The notes: generated from the sequence alone by a model not told the origin. Shown: positions 51,753 through 62,709, counted from the first letter of the stretch. The stretch is DNA of 64,000 bases from Agelas oroides (GCA_949130485.1 OX422185.1:18231353-18295352), one strand, 5' to 3'. Numbers and translations are program-made.

Positions 51753-54090
51753 ATGGTTCAGCAGTCTCAGCCACAGTATGAGTTTCGTTATCAAAGAGTT
51801 CAACTCCTCAAAACTGAAGAGCTCGGCGTTGGATCGTATGGTGCTGTCTGCAAGGCCATGTGTGATGACTTGCCCTGTGCTGCTAAAATTCTCCACCGTA
51901 CCCTCTTTCAGTTCACTGCCCCTGGAACTACAAGTGTTATGCGAAAGTTTGAACAAGAGTGTCATCTTTTGAGTGCCATAAAGCACCCACACATTGTCCA
52001 ATACTTGGGCACATACCATGATCCTGAGTCAAGACTGCCAGTACTTATAATGGAGTTAATGGATGAGAGTTTGACCCGATTCCTGGAGCAATCCCGCGAA
52101 CCAATCCCCTATCACACTGAGGTGAACCTCTGTCACGACATAGCCCTGGCCCTCTCCTACCTCCACTCCAATGGCATTGTCCATCGAGACCTATCAAGCA
52201 ACAATGTGTTACTGATTGCAGGCAGTAGGGCTAAAGTGACAGACTTTGGAATGGTGAAGCTTTATGATGTGAACCACAGCACGGCCCACCTCACCCCCCT
52301 CACTCTGTGTCCAGGTACAACTGTGTACATGTCCCCAGAAGCACTAGGGGAGCCTCCCATATACACTCACAAGCTGGACAGCTTTTCTCTCGGTGTTCTT
52401 TGTGTTCAGATCATGACCAGGCAGTTTCCTGAGCCTGAAAACCGCTTCAAGATCATGGAAATCAATGACCCAAGAATACCCTCTGGTACCGTTCAGGTAA
52501 GTGTTCCTGAAATCAAACGTCGACGATCTCACATTGACCTGATTGACCAAGCCCACCCTCTGCTGCCAGTTGCTCTTGACTGCCTAAAGGACAGAGACAG
52601 AGAAAGGCCATCTTGTCACGAGCTTTGTGGTCACATATCCACACTGAAAGCATCCCCCATGTACACTGAGAGTGTGCAGCAGTCTCGAGTGAATACCAAA
52701 CCAACACAAAGTGTCAACAGAGAAAGTAGAGAGAGAGAAATACAACAATCACAACAGATCCAAGACCTTCAACAACAGCTGCACACATTACGTGATGAGC
52801 TGCACACACAGAATGATCAACTGCACACCAAAGATGACCAACTGCAAGAGAAGGAACAAGAAAATCAACAACAACAGCAACAGATTCTGAGACTACGGAC
52901 TCTTCTCACTGCTAATGATGAGCAACTAACTGGTAAAGACCTCCAGCTACAACAGAAAGAAGCAGCCATGGCTGCAGATCAGCAAGAGATTCAGCAACTC
53001 AGACAACAGCTGCAATCCAGTGAGCAGGTGGCTGCAGAGTTCCAGCAAAACCTTCTGGAGAGAGAGAAGATGATTCGAGATCTGCAGAGACAAGTCCTAG
53101 AACTGCAACAGCAGTTGAGGCAGAAAGGAGGTCAGAGACAAGAGGGGGAGGCTAGTGGTGCAGCAGCAAGTGGGGGTAGCATCAAGCTGAGGTGGAGAGA
53201 TGGTGGGAGGGCACCATGTAAGATGTGTGGAGAAGCATCTACTGTGAATGGGAGTGTGGCATATTTCCTACCAGACATGTCCAAGAGTGTATTTGCTTAC
53301 AATTCCACTACTAACAAATGAACTTCCCGAGTGTCCTAATGATTGTGTCAGTCTAGCAATGGTCAACAGTCTCCTCACTGCCATTGGTGGGGAGACATCA
53401 AACTATGAAGTCACTAACTCACTCCTCAGCCTCACTGATAATAAGTGGACAAAACAGTTTCCTCCCATGCCAACCAAGCGCCAGTTTACTACTGTAGTGT
53501 GCAGTGGCAGGTCACTGGTTGTGGCAGGAGGAACTGGAGAAAGAGACAAAAATCTTAGTACTGTTGAAGTGATGAACACAGAGACCCTACAGTGGTCCAC
53601 AGCCAGCAACCTCCCACACCAACTCTCTGAAGCATCAGCAACACTCTGTGGAGACCAGGTTTACATGCTGGGAGGTTTTGATCAGACTGACAAAAAATCA
53701 AAGTCAGTATTCACTTGCTCACTGGCTGCCCTCCTCCAGTCTTGCCAGCCACAGTCCCTGGTAGCACGACTGTGGACTTGGTCATTAGCTAGCGAACCTA
53801 AAGTGTGGCACCAGATAGCTGATACTCCAGTTACCTTATCCACATGTGGCTCATTATGTGGACAACTGCTGGCAGTGGGTGGAAAGGATTCAGATGATAA
53901 AGAGACAACTGCCATTCACATGTACAACACAACAACCAACTCCTGGGAGGTCATCAGCCACATGACAGCTCCTCGACGTCAATGTTCAGTGGCAGTTCTC
54001 CCTCACAATAAACTCATGATAGTAGGTGGAGGTATACCTGCTAGTGGCTGGACTGGTACTAACTCTGTAGAAATTGCTAGCATCATTTGA
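51753..54090 (+). pseudogene. Kinase / coiled-coil / Kelch copy 4, single 5-nt deletion in first Kelch blade
   Basis: Codons 1-522 are open. The kinase has LGVGSYGAVCKA, K45, HRDLSSNN, DFG and SPE; the coiled coil is the longest of the family (LHTLRDELHTQNDQLHTKDD). At 53316-53321 the family AACAAATGGTCTGAACTT reads AACAAATGAACTT: 5 nt are lost and TGA appears. The rest of the propeller is open and well conserved in the next frame to 54090 (LLTAIGGE, LVVAGGTGE, YMLGGFDQ, LLAVGGKD, NSWEVISHM), with a longer last loop (GGGIPASGWTG). So the lesion is single and recent, or a sequencing error. If real, the product is a kinase plus coiled coil without propeller. Confidence 0.85.
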
Positions 54091-55199
54091 TAAGGTGGTT
54101 TTACATCTGAGACTAATACTGTAGAAATTGTTTCATATAGTACACACACTATCTAAATTGAATGTGAGACCACAGTTGGGTAATATTGTCGTATTTATTG
54201 ATGCCACTTTCTGTTTCATAACATTTTATCGGGGCAATCCTGAGTGAATCCCCCCACACTAGTGGATTTTCTCCATCTCTCTCTATATGTACATATATTA
54301 TAAGTATACATGGTGTGTGTACTCCGTATGCTTTTTTAGACTGCAAACTAATGCAACCACATGGTGCCACGCATGAACAATAAGTAACATTTTCACTCTG
54401 CAAGCTACTACTGACATCCTGATGCTGTCAGCATGAGTAGTGTGGAGCCCGAGGACAAGGGTGATTATTGTAAACAATAAATCCCAGACTATCATGCATT
54501 ATGAGCTACATTCTCCAACTTGATTGGTCTTTGTTATTTTAGTAAAACTACAAGATACTTTCCACTGTAAACAAGGTAGCTTATAGAAACATCATTGAGA
54601 GTATAGAAGCCCATATCTCTTACTATACGTCACAAGAAGCCTGTCAAAGAGGGGGGTGGACACTCTTTCGTGCGTTTCCGCATTTAACCATGAAAGAGCG
54701 CCCATGTATGCTTACAGAGACTCACTTCCCACAAATTCGCTGAAGTATAGGACGAACAATAACATACAGTGAAGCCGCTGGGGGAACACTAGTCTACATT
54801 CTTCAACTTAGTAATTAGAACGTACTAGACCTGGACCTGTTTCACACAGCTCTGTGTTTCCAGAAACAAGAGTAAGGTATAAGGTCTGGTGAAGATTTAT
54901 TTCTGGAAGTGTTATCAGAAACATGTGTGGGAGGGTATATATAAAATGGGAGAACACTAGTCTACATTCCTTCAACTTAGTAGGTTGAACATACTTAAAC
55001 CTGGGCATGATTCATATGTGTAGAAAACAAATATTATTCTGTTGCCTATTTCGATCACATCTTTGATCATGCTTGAGAGCTTTCAATTTCACTTCACGTG
55101 ATGTGCTAGCTAGGCCCCATTCAAGGGGAGCCTTCCAAAAATTTTTCCCATCATTCATGCAACCCACTCTCAATACGCCAAGTGATGTGCTTATAAACA
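54091..55199. other. 3' flank of copy 4; short tandem duplication; no gene
   Basis: 54091-54450 matches the 3' flank of copy 2. 54480-54630 is related to 31660-31830 (CCAACTTGATTGGTCTTTGT, ACTTTCCACTGTAAACAAGG). A 55-bp unit with GAACACTAGTCTACATTC and TTCAACTTAGTA occurs twice (54785 and 54953). No coding sequence. Confidence 0.55.
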
Positions 55200-55551
55200 G
55201 TTCCTAACACTTGTGGGTTTACATCCTGCAATAGGTAACATAAAGGCCATGAATTCTATTATAAAAAGACTTGATTGGGCTATGAATATTGATACTGGAT
55301 TCGTTATGAACGCTTCTTATCCAGTACAAGAGTGCATGACGTCATTTTTATATATGATGACATCATGCACTCTTGCTAGTCAACAGTGGGATGAGCATGA
55401 GCAAGACTCATGTCCAGACTCTTCAGCAGAGGATCTGGTGTCATTCTTGTCACATGGGGTGGGGTCACTCTCAAAATGAGGAAGAAAGCATGAGCTTTGT
55501 AAGACTGGAAACAGCATCTGGTTAGCCTTTTCGCCAGCATACACATCATAC

Positions 55552-55751
55552 TAGCCTCATTCCCAGGTGCAGAGGAGGGGGAGCAGAAAGAGCACCTGGT
55601 ATACACTGTTTATGCATGCACTTAATCACTATTGAATTCCATGGCAATCGTGTTCATATGTATACATACATACACTGGTAGGCGCATGTGCGAACAGTGC
55701 AAACCAGGTACTTTTTTTCCTCACCCTCCTCCACACCTGGGTACGAGGCTA
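55552..55751. mobile_element. TAGCCTC-family MITE with perfect 9-bp target duplication
   Basis: Left TAGCCTCATTCCCAGGTGC, right CACCTGGGTACGAGGCTA; ACATCATAC on both sides (55543-55551, 55752-55760). It is the orthologous insertion of 11293-11474. Confidence 0.9.
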
Positions 55752-56589
55752 ACATCATACCAGGGAGAGCTCTGGAAACGTAGCTATGGAGACTGAGTAT
55801 GTACATGTATTGTGATGGGAAAGAGCACATAAGAATGGCAGCTAGAGGAAGTGCAAGTAACTCCTGTACTTCCGGCATATTTATTGAACTGTGAAAATAG
55901 AACACACAGTCACATGCTGAAGCAACAATGGCTTCTGTCTACACAGCTGTGCTCTTGTTTCATAATGTTAGTCAGAACACCTCACCCAACATCAGCGTAC
56001 TGCTAAGCGGGTCTGCAATCCCCGAAAGGCAAACATGATAGCACAATAATGCTACAATCAGTTCGAACAAACTTGAGGACATGAAATAGTTCAACGTTTC
56101 GTGCTATAGTCTTGCGAGCCAGTGTTGACAAAACTTAACTGTAGCTTGACTTGGCCAAATGGGCCCAAAGTGCCAATCAGGCAAATTCTAAGAAGCTGGA
56201 TACTAGATTGATTTGTACTCCAAAGCGTTGCCTAGCAAAGCCTGGGAAGCATGTGCAGTATGTGTTGCTATTTTTTAAGTAGTGGCGGTAAATTCCACCT
56301 GGCTTCAAATTTTACAGTTACACACTCACCCTCTAGCCGCCCATTCTCTTACTCAACATTGAGTCGTCTCCTAGCTGGCATCACCCACCCTGCTACAAAC
56401 ATTGGCAATCATAATCAGGTTGTCCATGTGGTGACAGGCCCCCTAAGGAACCTTCCAAAAATTTCTTCAAGTACCAAAAGCAACTTTAGTTTATGCACTC
56501 CATGTGCTCTCTTTGAGTCAGGCACAAGATGGACTTACAAGCAGCCCATTGAACCTAACACTTGTGGGTCTACATCCTGTGCAAGATTG
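55752..56589. other. No gene recognised
   Basis: Part of the duplicated block. GCAGTATGTGTTGCTATTTT to CTCTAGCCGCC (56250-56345) recurs at 59787-59885. The plus-strand frame at 56251-56595 crosses these repeats and is not called. Confidence 0.4.
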
Positions 56590-58585
56590 AGGTAGGTTCC
56601 GCTTCCAAAAATGGATGATTTGTGATCCACACAAATCATCCAAATGTGGATGATTTGTCAATGATGTGATATATCATCCAAATTTGGATGATATATGTCT
56701 GTTGTCGCCTATATTAAGAGCTGAAAAGTGGATGAAATCATCCAAAATTGGATGATTTGTATGATCCACTTTTGGATGATTTTGATCATGCTTTTAAATC
56801 ATCCGAAATTGGATGATTTGCATAATCCACTTTTGGATGATTCTGACCACGCTTGTAAATCATCCGAAATTGGATGATTTGTATGATCCACTTTTGGATG
56901 ATTCTGATCATGCTTTTAAATCATCCGAAATTGGATGATTTGTATAATCCACTTTTGGATGATTTTGATCATGCTTTTAAACCATCCAAAATTGGATGAT
57001 TTGTATGATCCGCTTTTGGATGATTCTGATCATGCTTGTAAATCATCCGAAATTGGATGATTTGTATGATCCACCTTTGGATGATTCTGAGTATGTGTAA
57101 AAGTTAATCTGAAAGTAGATGTTTTAAAGTGATTTAAAATGTGGATTTGTTGAAATGAAGTAAATGGTGATATTATTACAAGAGAACAACCAAACAACAA
57201 AAGGATAGATTACAGATGCAAAGCTTGTAGACTAAGTCCAAACTTTTTGTCCATGTTCTTGAGAGCTAAGAAGAGTGAGCAATGAATTTTGAAGTTCTCA
57301 ACGCTCATGTTATGAAAGTTGACCCCGTATCTTTTGAAGGCCCGAAGCCGTTCTGGTGGCCTGCAGAATTCCCATTCCAACATCCTCGTGTGACACCAGA
57401 GGACTATCACGGTAAGCCAGTGTTCCATTTAGTACACACCAGTATATCCCTGCATGCATCTGACATGTACGTAGTATTAGGTACTGTCTATGGAATTATA
57501 CGTGCTGTATTTTTGTCTTCTTTGCTTAGGAAACTGGAGTGTAGGGTTGCGAAAGATCATCTAGCAGTGTTACGATGCGTATGGGGAGAATCCAGAGACA
57601 TACATCATTCCTGATCCTGAAGAGCCACAAGAACGCTCAAGACATGTTCAGGACTACCCAGATGATGATGATCAGGAGAATCCACTCACACCAAGACACT
57701 GTTCTACCCCCCTTACCCCAAGAAATCCACCAGTCACACCAAGACACTCTTCTACCCCCCACACCCCAGGTCACCATCTCACCCCAGAACAATCTTGTTT
57801 ACCCAGAGGCAATTCAACGTCAATAACACCTGGACGCCCAAGCCATCACCATTCACACAGATCCAAGCAGTGTTATGATCCCTATAACTATACACCTTTG
57901 GCACTGCGAAGGCCTAGACGCCACCCCAAGTGATAAACACTGATGCTAGCTACTACATCAAACTGTAACTGTTGTACTTATTAAAAATTGTGTTGTTCTT
58001 TGTATGTATTTTATATTCATTTTTAATGCAGCATGACAAAGGAGGATTTAAAAGCATGCTCAGAATCATCCAAAAGTGGATCATACAAATCATCCAAATT
58101 TGGAAGATGCATAATCATCCAAAAGTGGATTATACAAATCATCCAATTTCGGATGATTTACAAGCATGATCAGAATCAACCAAATGTGGATTATACAAAT
58201 CATCCAAATTTGGAAGATGCATAATCATCCAAAAGTGGATTATACAAATCATCCGATTTTGGATGGTTTAAAAGCAGGGTCAAAATCATCCAAAGTGGAT
58301 TATACAATTTTGGATGGTTTAAAAGCATGATCAAAATCATCCAAAAGTGGATTATACAAATCATCCAATTTCGGATGATTTAAAAGCATGATCAGAATCA
58401 TCCAAAAGTGGATCATACAAATCATCCAATTTTGGATGATTTCCTCCACTTTTCAGTTCTATATAGGCAACAACAGACATGTATCATCCAAATTTGGATG
58501 ATATATCACATAATTGACAAATCATCCACATTTGGATGATTTGTGTGGATCACAAATCATCCATTTTTGGAGTCCGACCCTACCT
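56590..58585. mobile_element. ~2-kb element with ~0.5-kb inverted termini and 9-bp target duplication
   Basis: The left terminus starts AGGTAGGTTCC and CTTCCAAAAATGGATGATTT; the right end is the inverse, ending AAATCATCCATTTTTGGAGT and CCTACCT. Both termini (56590-57095 and about 58030-58585) are arrays of TGGATGATTTGTATGATCCA and CATGCTTTTAAATCATCC units, themselves palindromic. GCAAGATTG flanks at 56581-56589 and 58587-58595. The paralogous site near 12400-12425 reads straight through without the element. A 9-bp duplication and long inverted termini suit a Mutator-like element. The centre holds a two-exon gene with no transposase similarity that I can see. Confidence 0.88.
57282..57933 (+). 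CDS. Two-exon gene inside the element, unknown protein (one internal stop)
   Basis: Exon 1 (57282-57411) encodes MNFEVLNAHVMKVDPVSFEG and PFWWPAEFPFQHPRVTPEDY and ends CACG/GTAAGC. The intron ends TTGTCTTCTTTGCTTAG at 57529. Exon 2 (57530-57933) keeps the frame: NWSVGLRKII, a TAG at 57562, then QCYDAYGENPETYIIPDPEE, Thr-Pro repeats (TPRHCSTPLTPRNPPVTPRH) and a basic tail RRPRRHPK to TGA 57931. Apart from the TAG the frame is clean, about 177 residues. The WWP..FPF...Y.GNW...LR.I...CY..YG part looks like a compact folded domain but I do not recognise it. It could be the element's own protein or a captured host gene. Confidence 0.55.
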
Positions 58586-58595
58586 GGCAAGATTG

Positions 58596-60400
58596 GACTA
58601 TGAATATCAACATGAAGAACTATGAATCCAACTATAAAGAGTGCAGCGAGGGCTTTGTAATTGTGACATAAGCATATAGAGAGGCATGGTAGTCACATAG
58701 CATTGTTGGCCCCACATGTAATGTCCAACGTATGTCACATTCTTGTGGGGGGTCAAGAAGCTATCAGTACAACATCAAGTGTTACAGCTCACACAGGCAT
58801 GCCATCTTGTGGAACACAGATGGCTTCAGCTTAGTAAAACAACAAAGTAATTCTTGTAGCGTGCATCCACCATTCTTACCCTTTAAATGTAATGCACCTA
58901 TCAATGTTATACTCCACTACCCCATATATGGGCTATAGTAGGGCAAGGTGGGGATTTGACAAATTAAAATGTCAACTGTCGCCATCCCCTGTAACCAAAT
59001 TCCCTTGCAGAAGGTGGGGGATTACTGGGGAATTGATATGTACAATGATTGCTTCATGAATATTGGTACCATGGCATAAGCTCAGGGACATGAATAGTAT
59101 TATGAAAATCTTGACTATGCCATGCTGCAGATGACCACAAACCTACCTAGGTTTACCTCCAAGATCTATCCCATGTACATTGACCAAAAAACAACATTGA
59201 TATTTGCAGTGATGAACAAAGTGCTGGAGTCTGCAAAGTGAAAATGTTCAGGACAAAAAGTGTGCACAAAACATGCTCTTTCTGTCAGGGTCCCCCCACC
59301 CACATCTACCTAAGTAGCCGTTGATGTCATTAACATGACAAGATTTCCCAGGCCCTGGTTCATTCTTGCATACAGTAAGCAATCGAAAACTGGAGCAGGG
59401 GATAAGCCTGGGAAAAAGACTAGCCAGCTAGCTCAGTGAGCTACATTAGCCTCATTCCAAGGTTCCCCAACTATGGAATGCGAACATGGTCATTGTGAAT
59501 GTGGGCAGAGCCTGCTATCTTATTTCTCACATGAGCAAATAGAACAGTGGCAGAAAAGGTTCAATTGTGTTTGGGCTACCCAAGGGCTCAGCACAGCAAA
59601 AGAGCAAAGCAGTGAGTGAGTTATTACATGTATCTAGCTATCAGGGAGTGATTATTCTACACAACAAGCGTTGAATCCATAGTTTTTGTTTTATCCTGGA
59701 CCTTTTGAATTACATCATGCTCCTACCTTGCTACTACGTCGCTGACAGCTATGCCAAGTAAACTGGAATGTGAATGTCTTTAACAAACATGTGCAGTATG
59801 TGTTACTGTTTTTAGCACTGGCGGTAATTTCTGCCCTGTTTCAAATTTCACATTGTTTCACATTCATCCTCTAGCCGCTTGTTCTTATCCACTCTTGAAT
59901 GGGTGATACGATACCATGATTATCAACACCACTGATACCGATATCAAAATACTTACAGTATTGATACTTGGTTCCTCACAATTTCATCTGGTATCTTAGA
60001 TTTAGTCGCTAGATTTAGTTGCTTTTTGAGAACGAGATTAGCACCTCAGTACAAAGGAGGAGTGTCACTGTCTTGAACTTGTTGTCATGGTGATTGTTAC
60101 TATGGGAGATGCTTCATCATTGTAGATGGTGTCTCACAGACACGACACTTATCAAACTATCAATACTTGATTTCTTGACACGACACATTTGACACAGAGA
60201 TTAAAAAGACATCACAATACAGAGAATGCACTGCTTCAGGATATTCATAAAATAATCCATTGCATGCTATGATGTCATATCTTGTTGGTATACCATCCAA
60301 ATACTCACTGTCAAGAGACATGTTATGAAGTGAAAATAGAGGAAAGCAAAGAACAATATGCCCCCCCAACAATAGCTATGGTTAAGGGGCAACTATGCTA
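58596..60400. other. Duplicated spacer, no gene
   Basis: 58596-58660 continues the interrupted repeat (CTATGAATATCAACATGAAG). 59285-59680 matches 12770-13160. 59895-59980 (GGGTGATACGATACCATGAT) resembles 22310-22375 and 46130-46200. 60150-60250 (TACTTGATTTCTTGACACG) resembles 5410-5500. No coding sequence. Confidence 0.5.
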
Positions 60401-60449
60401 CCTAATTTACTCATTGTTGGGCTCAAATATTGAGCCTTCCAAATGATTA

Positions 60450-60940
60450 GGCTTTGGGAATAGTTTTGTAGTTGGTCTGTTTCATTGTATCTACTGTATC
60501 TGGTTGCTTCAGCAATAATCAGATTACCACCATCATCTGATTCCACTGCTACCATATAATAGTAACATTGCACTTGATTCTTGTATCTACTGTATCTGGT
60601 TGCTTCAGCAATAATCAGATTACCACCATCATCTGATTCCACTGCTACCATATAATAGTAACATTGCACTTGATTCTTGTATCTACTGTATCTGGTTGCT
60701 TCAGCAATAATCAGATTACCACCATCATCTGATTCCACTGCTACCATATAATAGTAACATTGCACTTGATTCTTGTATCTACTGTATCTGGTTGCTTCAG
60801 CAATAATCAGATTACCACCATCATCTGATTCCACTGCTACCATATAATAGTAACATTGCACTTGATTCTTGTATCTACTGTATCTGGTTGCTTCAGCAAT
60901 AATCAGATTACCACCATCATCTGATTCCACTGCTACCATA
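60450..60940. repeat. 96-bp tandem repeat, about 5 units
   Basis: Units contain TTGTATCTACTGTATCTGGT, TTGCTTCAGCAATAATCAGA, TTACCACCATCATCTGATTC and CACTGCTACCATATAATAGT. The last part is the start of the kinase-gene upstream segment. Units are almost identical. The minus strand is open as a 32-residue repeat only because 96 is a multiple of three. Confidence 0.95.
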
Positions 60941-60960
60941 CTAGAAAGATGCTAAATCAT

Positions 60961-61462
60961 CCTGGGGCGAGCCTGAGCGAGTAGGCAGATTGCATGATTT
61001 GGAATGTCCACACACATGCAGCTATTCGTCCAGCAGGACTACTATGGCTACATGGGCATGGGCTAAGCTTCACAGTCAAACCATGAACTAGCAGGGGGAT
61101 CCCTACTATGTATGAAGTCATGCCAGGCGTGTACCTGAAGCCAGCGTACATCCTGATCCTGCTGTCTGTCACTCGCAGCCTGCCTTGTCACGCGATTGTC
61201 AGAAAGTAAGTTGCCATGCGTGCTGCCAATGCATTCAACTTGAATCGTCTTCACTCTCGCTCTCTTTCACGCCGACCCTGTAGTCTGGGCTGTCTGGCAG
61301 TAGCCCTCACGCTAGTTCTCACGGCTGAAAATCATCGTGAAATATTTGAATGCGCTCATTTAAAATTTACAGTAAGTGGTCGGTCCAAACAAACAAACAA
61401 GCATACACACACGAGTGCGCAATGCAGTCACGCTAGTGTGGGGCTCACTCAGGCTCGTCCCA
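60961..61462. mobile_element. Element with GGGGCGAGCCTGAGCGAG ends
   Basis: Left GGGGCGAGCCTGAGCGAG, right GGGCTCACTCAGGCTCGTCCC; interior related to 3918-4921. It lies directly after the 96-bp array, and AATAATAGTAACATTGCACT on its right (about 61461) resumes the array unit, so it inserted into the array. Confidence 0.75.
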
Positions 61463-62169
61463 ATAATAGTAACATTGCACTTGATTCTTGGGCTTTTCTA
61501 ATTTCGATGAAGTTATATGAATGTGCCAATCAGGTTGCCGTATGTTTAATTACTCGCTACTAAATTATGTAATATGCTAGTCATGTGGCTTCTCAGGCAA
61601 GGAGAGTTTTGTCCCTCAACTCGAGGAATGTTTCGAAGAACCAGCTATTGATGTAACAATTTTAGAAGTGTTCCAGAAGCTAGGGTATGACTGCCCAGTT
61701 CAAGATGAAGCACAAACTGCCAGAAGTTTCATGTTGGAAGCTAAGTTGTGTATCAGCTGTGAGCACTGCCATCAATTTACGCAAGCAGCCCTTGTTTGTT
61801 TGGAACAAAACCAACTTAGTGGATACTCCCAGGTGAGCTCTAGATCACCCACTATGGATTTTATGATGCACAGAATTTTCCGCAGGGATTCCCAGGAAAC
61901 ACTCAAATGCTTCACATATAAGACAGAGTTATAGCAGGCGATCTAGAGCTCACCTGGCAGTATCCACTGAGTGAGTTTGTCCTAAACAAACAAAATCTGT
62001 TTGTATAAATCGAGTCCACCTTTCACTATGGGCCACTATGGCAGTCTGTATGATTATGTCATTCACATAGCACTAATTACTAGCTCCCCACATCACTAAT
62101 TACTAGCTTCCAACCTCCTTTAAGTCCTGACCAAAGCAATGTATTTGTGTCATATGACCCAAACCAACT
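61463..62169. repeat. Spacer with a short inverted-repeat element (61791-61998)
   Basis: Arms: TTAGTGGATACTCCCAGGTG and AGCTCTAGATC, inverse GATCTAGAGCTCACCTGGCA and GTATCCACTGAGT; outer GTTTGTTTGGAACAAA against CCTAAACAAACAAA. An 88-codon plus frame at 61668-61934 (EALKLCISCEHCHQF-like: KLCISCEHCHQFTQAALVCL) enters this element. It has no known domain, though the stretch before 61790 looks mildly coding. Confidence 0.5.
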
Positions 62170-62510
62170 ACGATAGTCACAAAGCCTAATCAAATTATCA
62201 CAATCAGCTGATTCCACTGCTACCATATAAGGCAATAGTGGAATCTGCTCCATGTTTGGGGGGGCGTATAAGTATTGACCGTTCGAACTAGCACAAAGCC
62301 AGGACTGCAGGAGAAACCTGTATCGGGTGAAGTCAGTTCCTGAGAAGTTAATCAAGTCTGAGATATTAAGTCTATCATACACAAAGAAGGTAGGAAGTTC
62401 AAGTAAATTAACCACTAGTTTCTCATCTCTGTCCGTGCCCACTTCAACTGTCTGTGCAGGCATTTTTAACTAAAACTTTGGTGCGCAGGGTTTCGGTAAC
62501 GATTGATTGG
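62170..62510. repeat. Shared upstream segment of kinase copy 5 (distal part)
   Basis: CCACTGCTACCATATAAGGC, AAAGCCAGGACTGCAGGAGA, ACACAAAGAAGGTAGGAAGT, CACTTCAACTGTCTGTGCAG and GGTAACGATTGATTGGC occur in family order, up to the breakpoint at 62510. Confidence 0.75.
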
Positions 62511-62679
62511 CACTAATTTATACATGCTATGGCTATGCATATAAAGTATAGCAAACGTAATTGTTAGTTTCTCATCCTATTAAATATCCACACTAGGGAC
62601 GGTAGTGGGGAGGTTTTTTTTAATTGTTAAAAATTTTCAAAAATAACTTTTGCCAAACCTGGTAGTGTAGTTTTATTTT
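62511..62679 (-). promoter_or_regulatory. Inverted proximal upstream segment of kinase copy 5
   Basis: Read on the minus strand, this segment matches the proximal upstream segment of the other copies in the right order: AAAACTACACTACCAGGTTT, TAGTGTGGATA, TTAATAGGATGAGAAACTAA, TATATGCATAG, GTATAAATTAG. On the plus strand it is reversed in place, between GATTGATTGGC and GTAACTTTTATTTTCAGGTC, which are both in normal orientation. So about 169 bp, including the family TATA box, has been inverted. Confidence 0.8.
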
Positions 62680-62709
62680 GTAACTTTTATTTTCAGGTCT
62701 TAAATAACA

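Larger units (their letters stand above)
55200..59760. repeat. Segmental duplication, copy 2 (partner 10855-13330)
   Basis: Landmarks match the partner in order (see that entry). The extra length here is explained mainly by the element at 56590-58585. The block leads to kinase copy 5 as the partner leads to the kinase fragment at 13785. Confidence 0.8.

Noticed and set aside
60382..60939. 185-codon minus-strand frame with a 32-residue repeat
   Set aside because: Produced by the 96-bp tandem array; the unit is noncoding repeat sequence.
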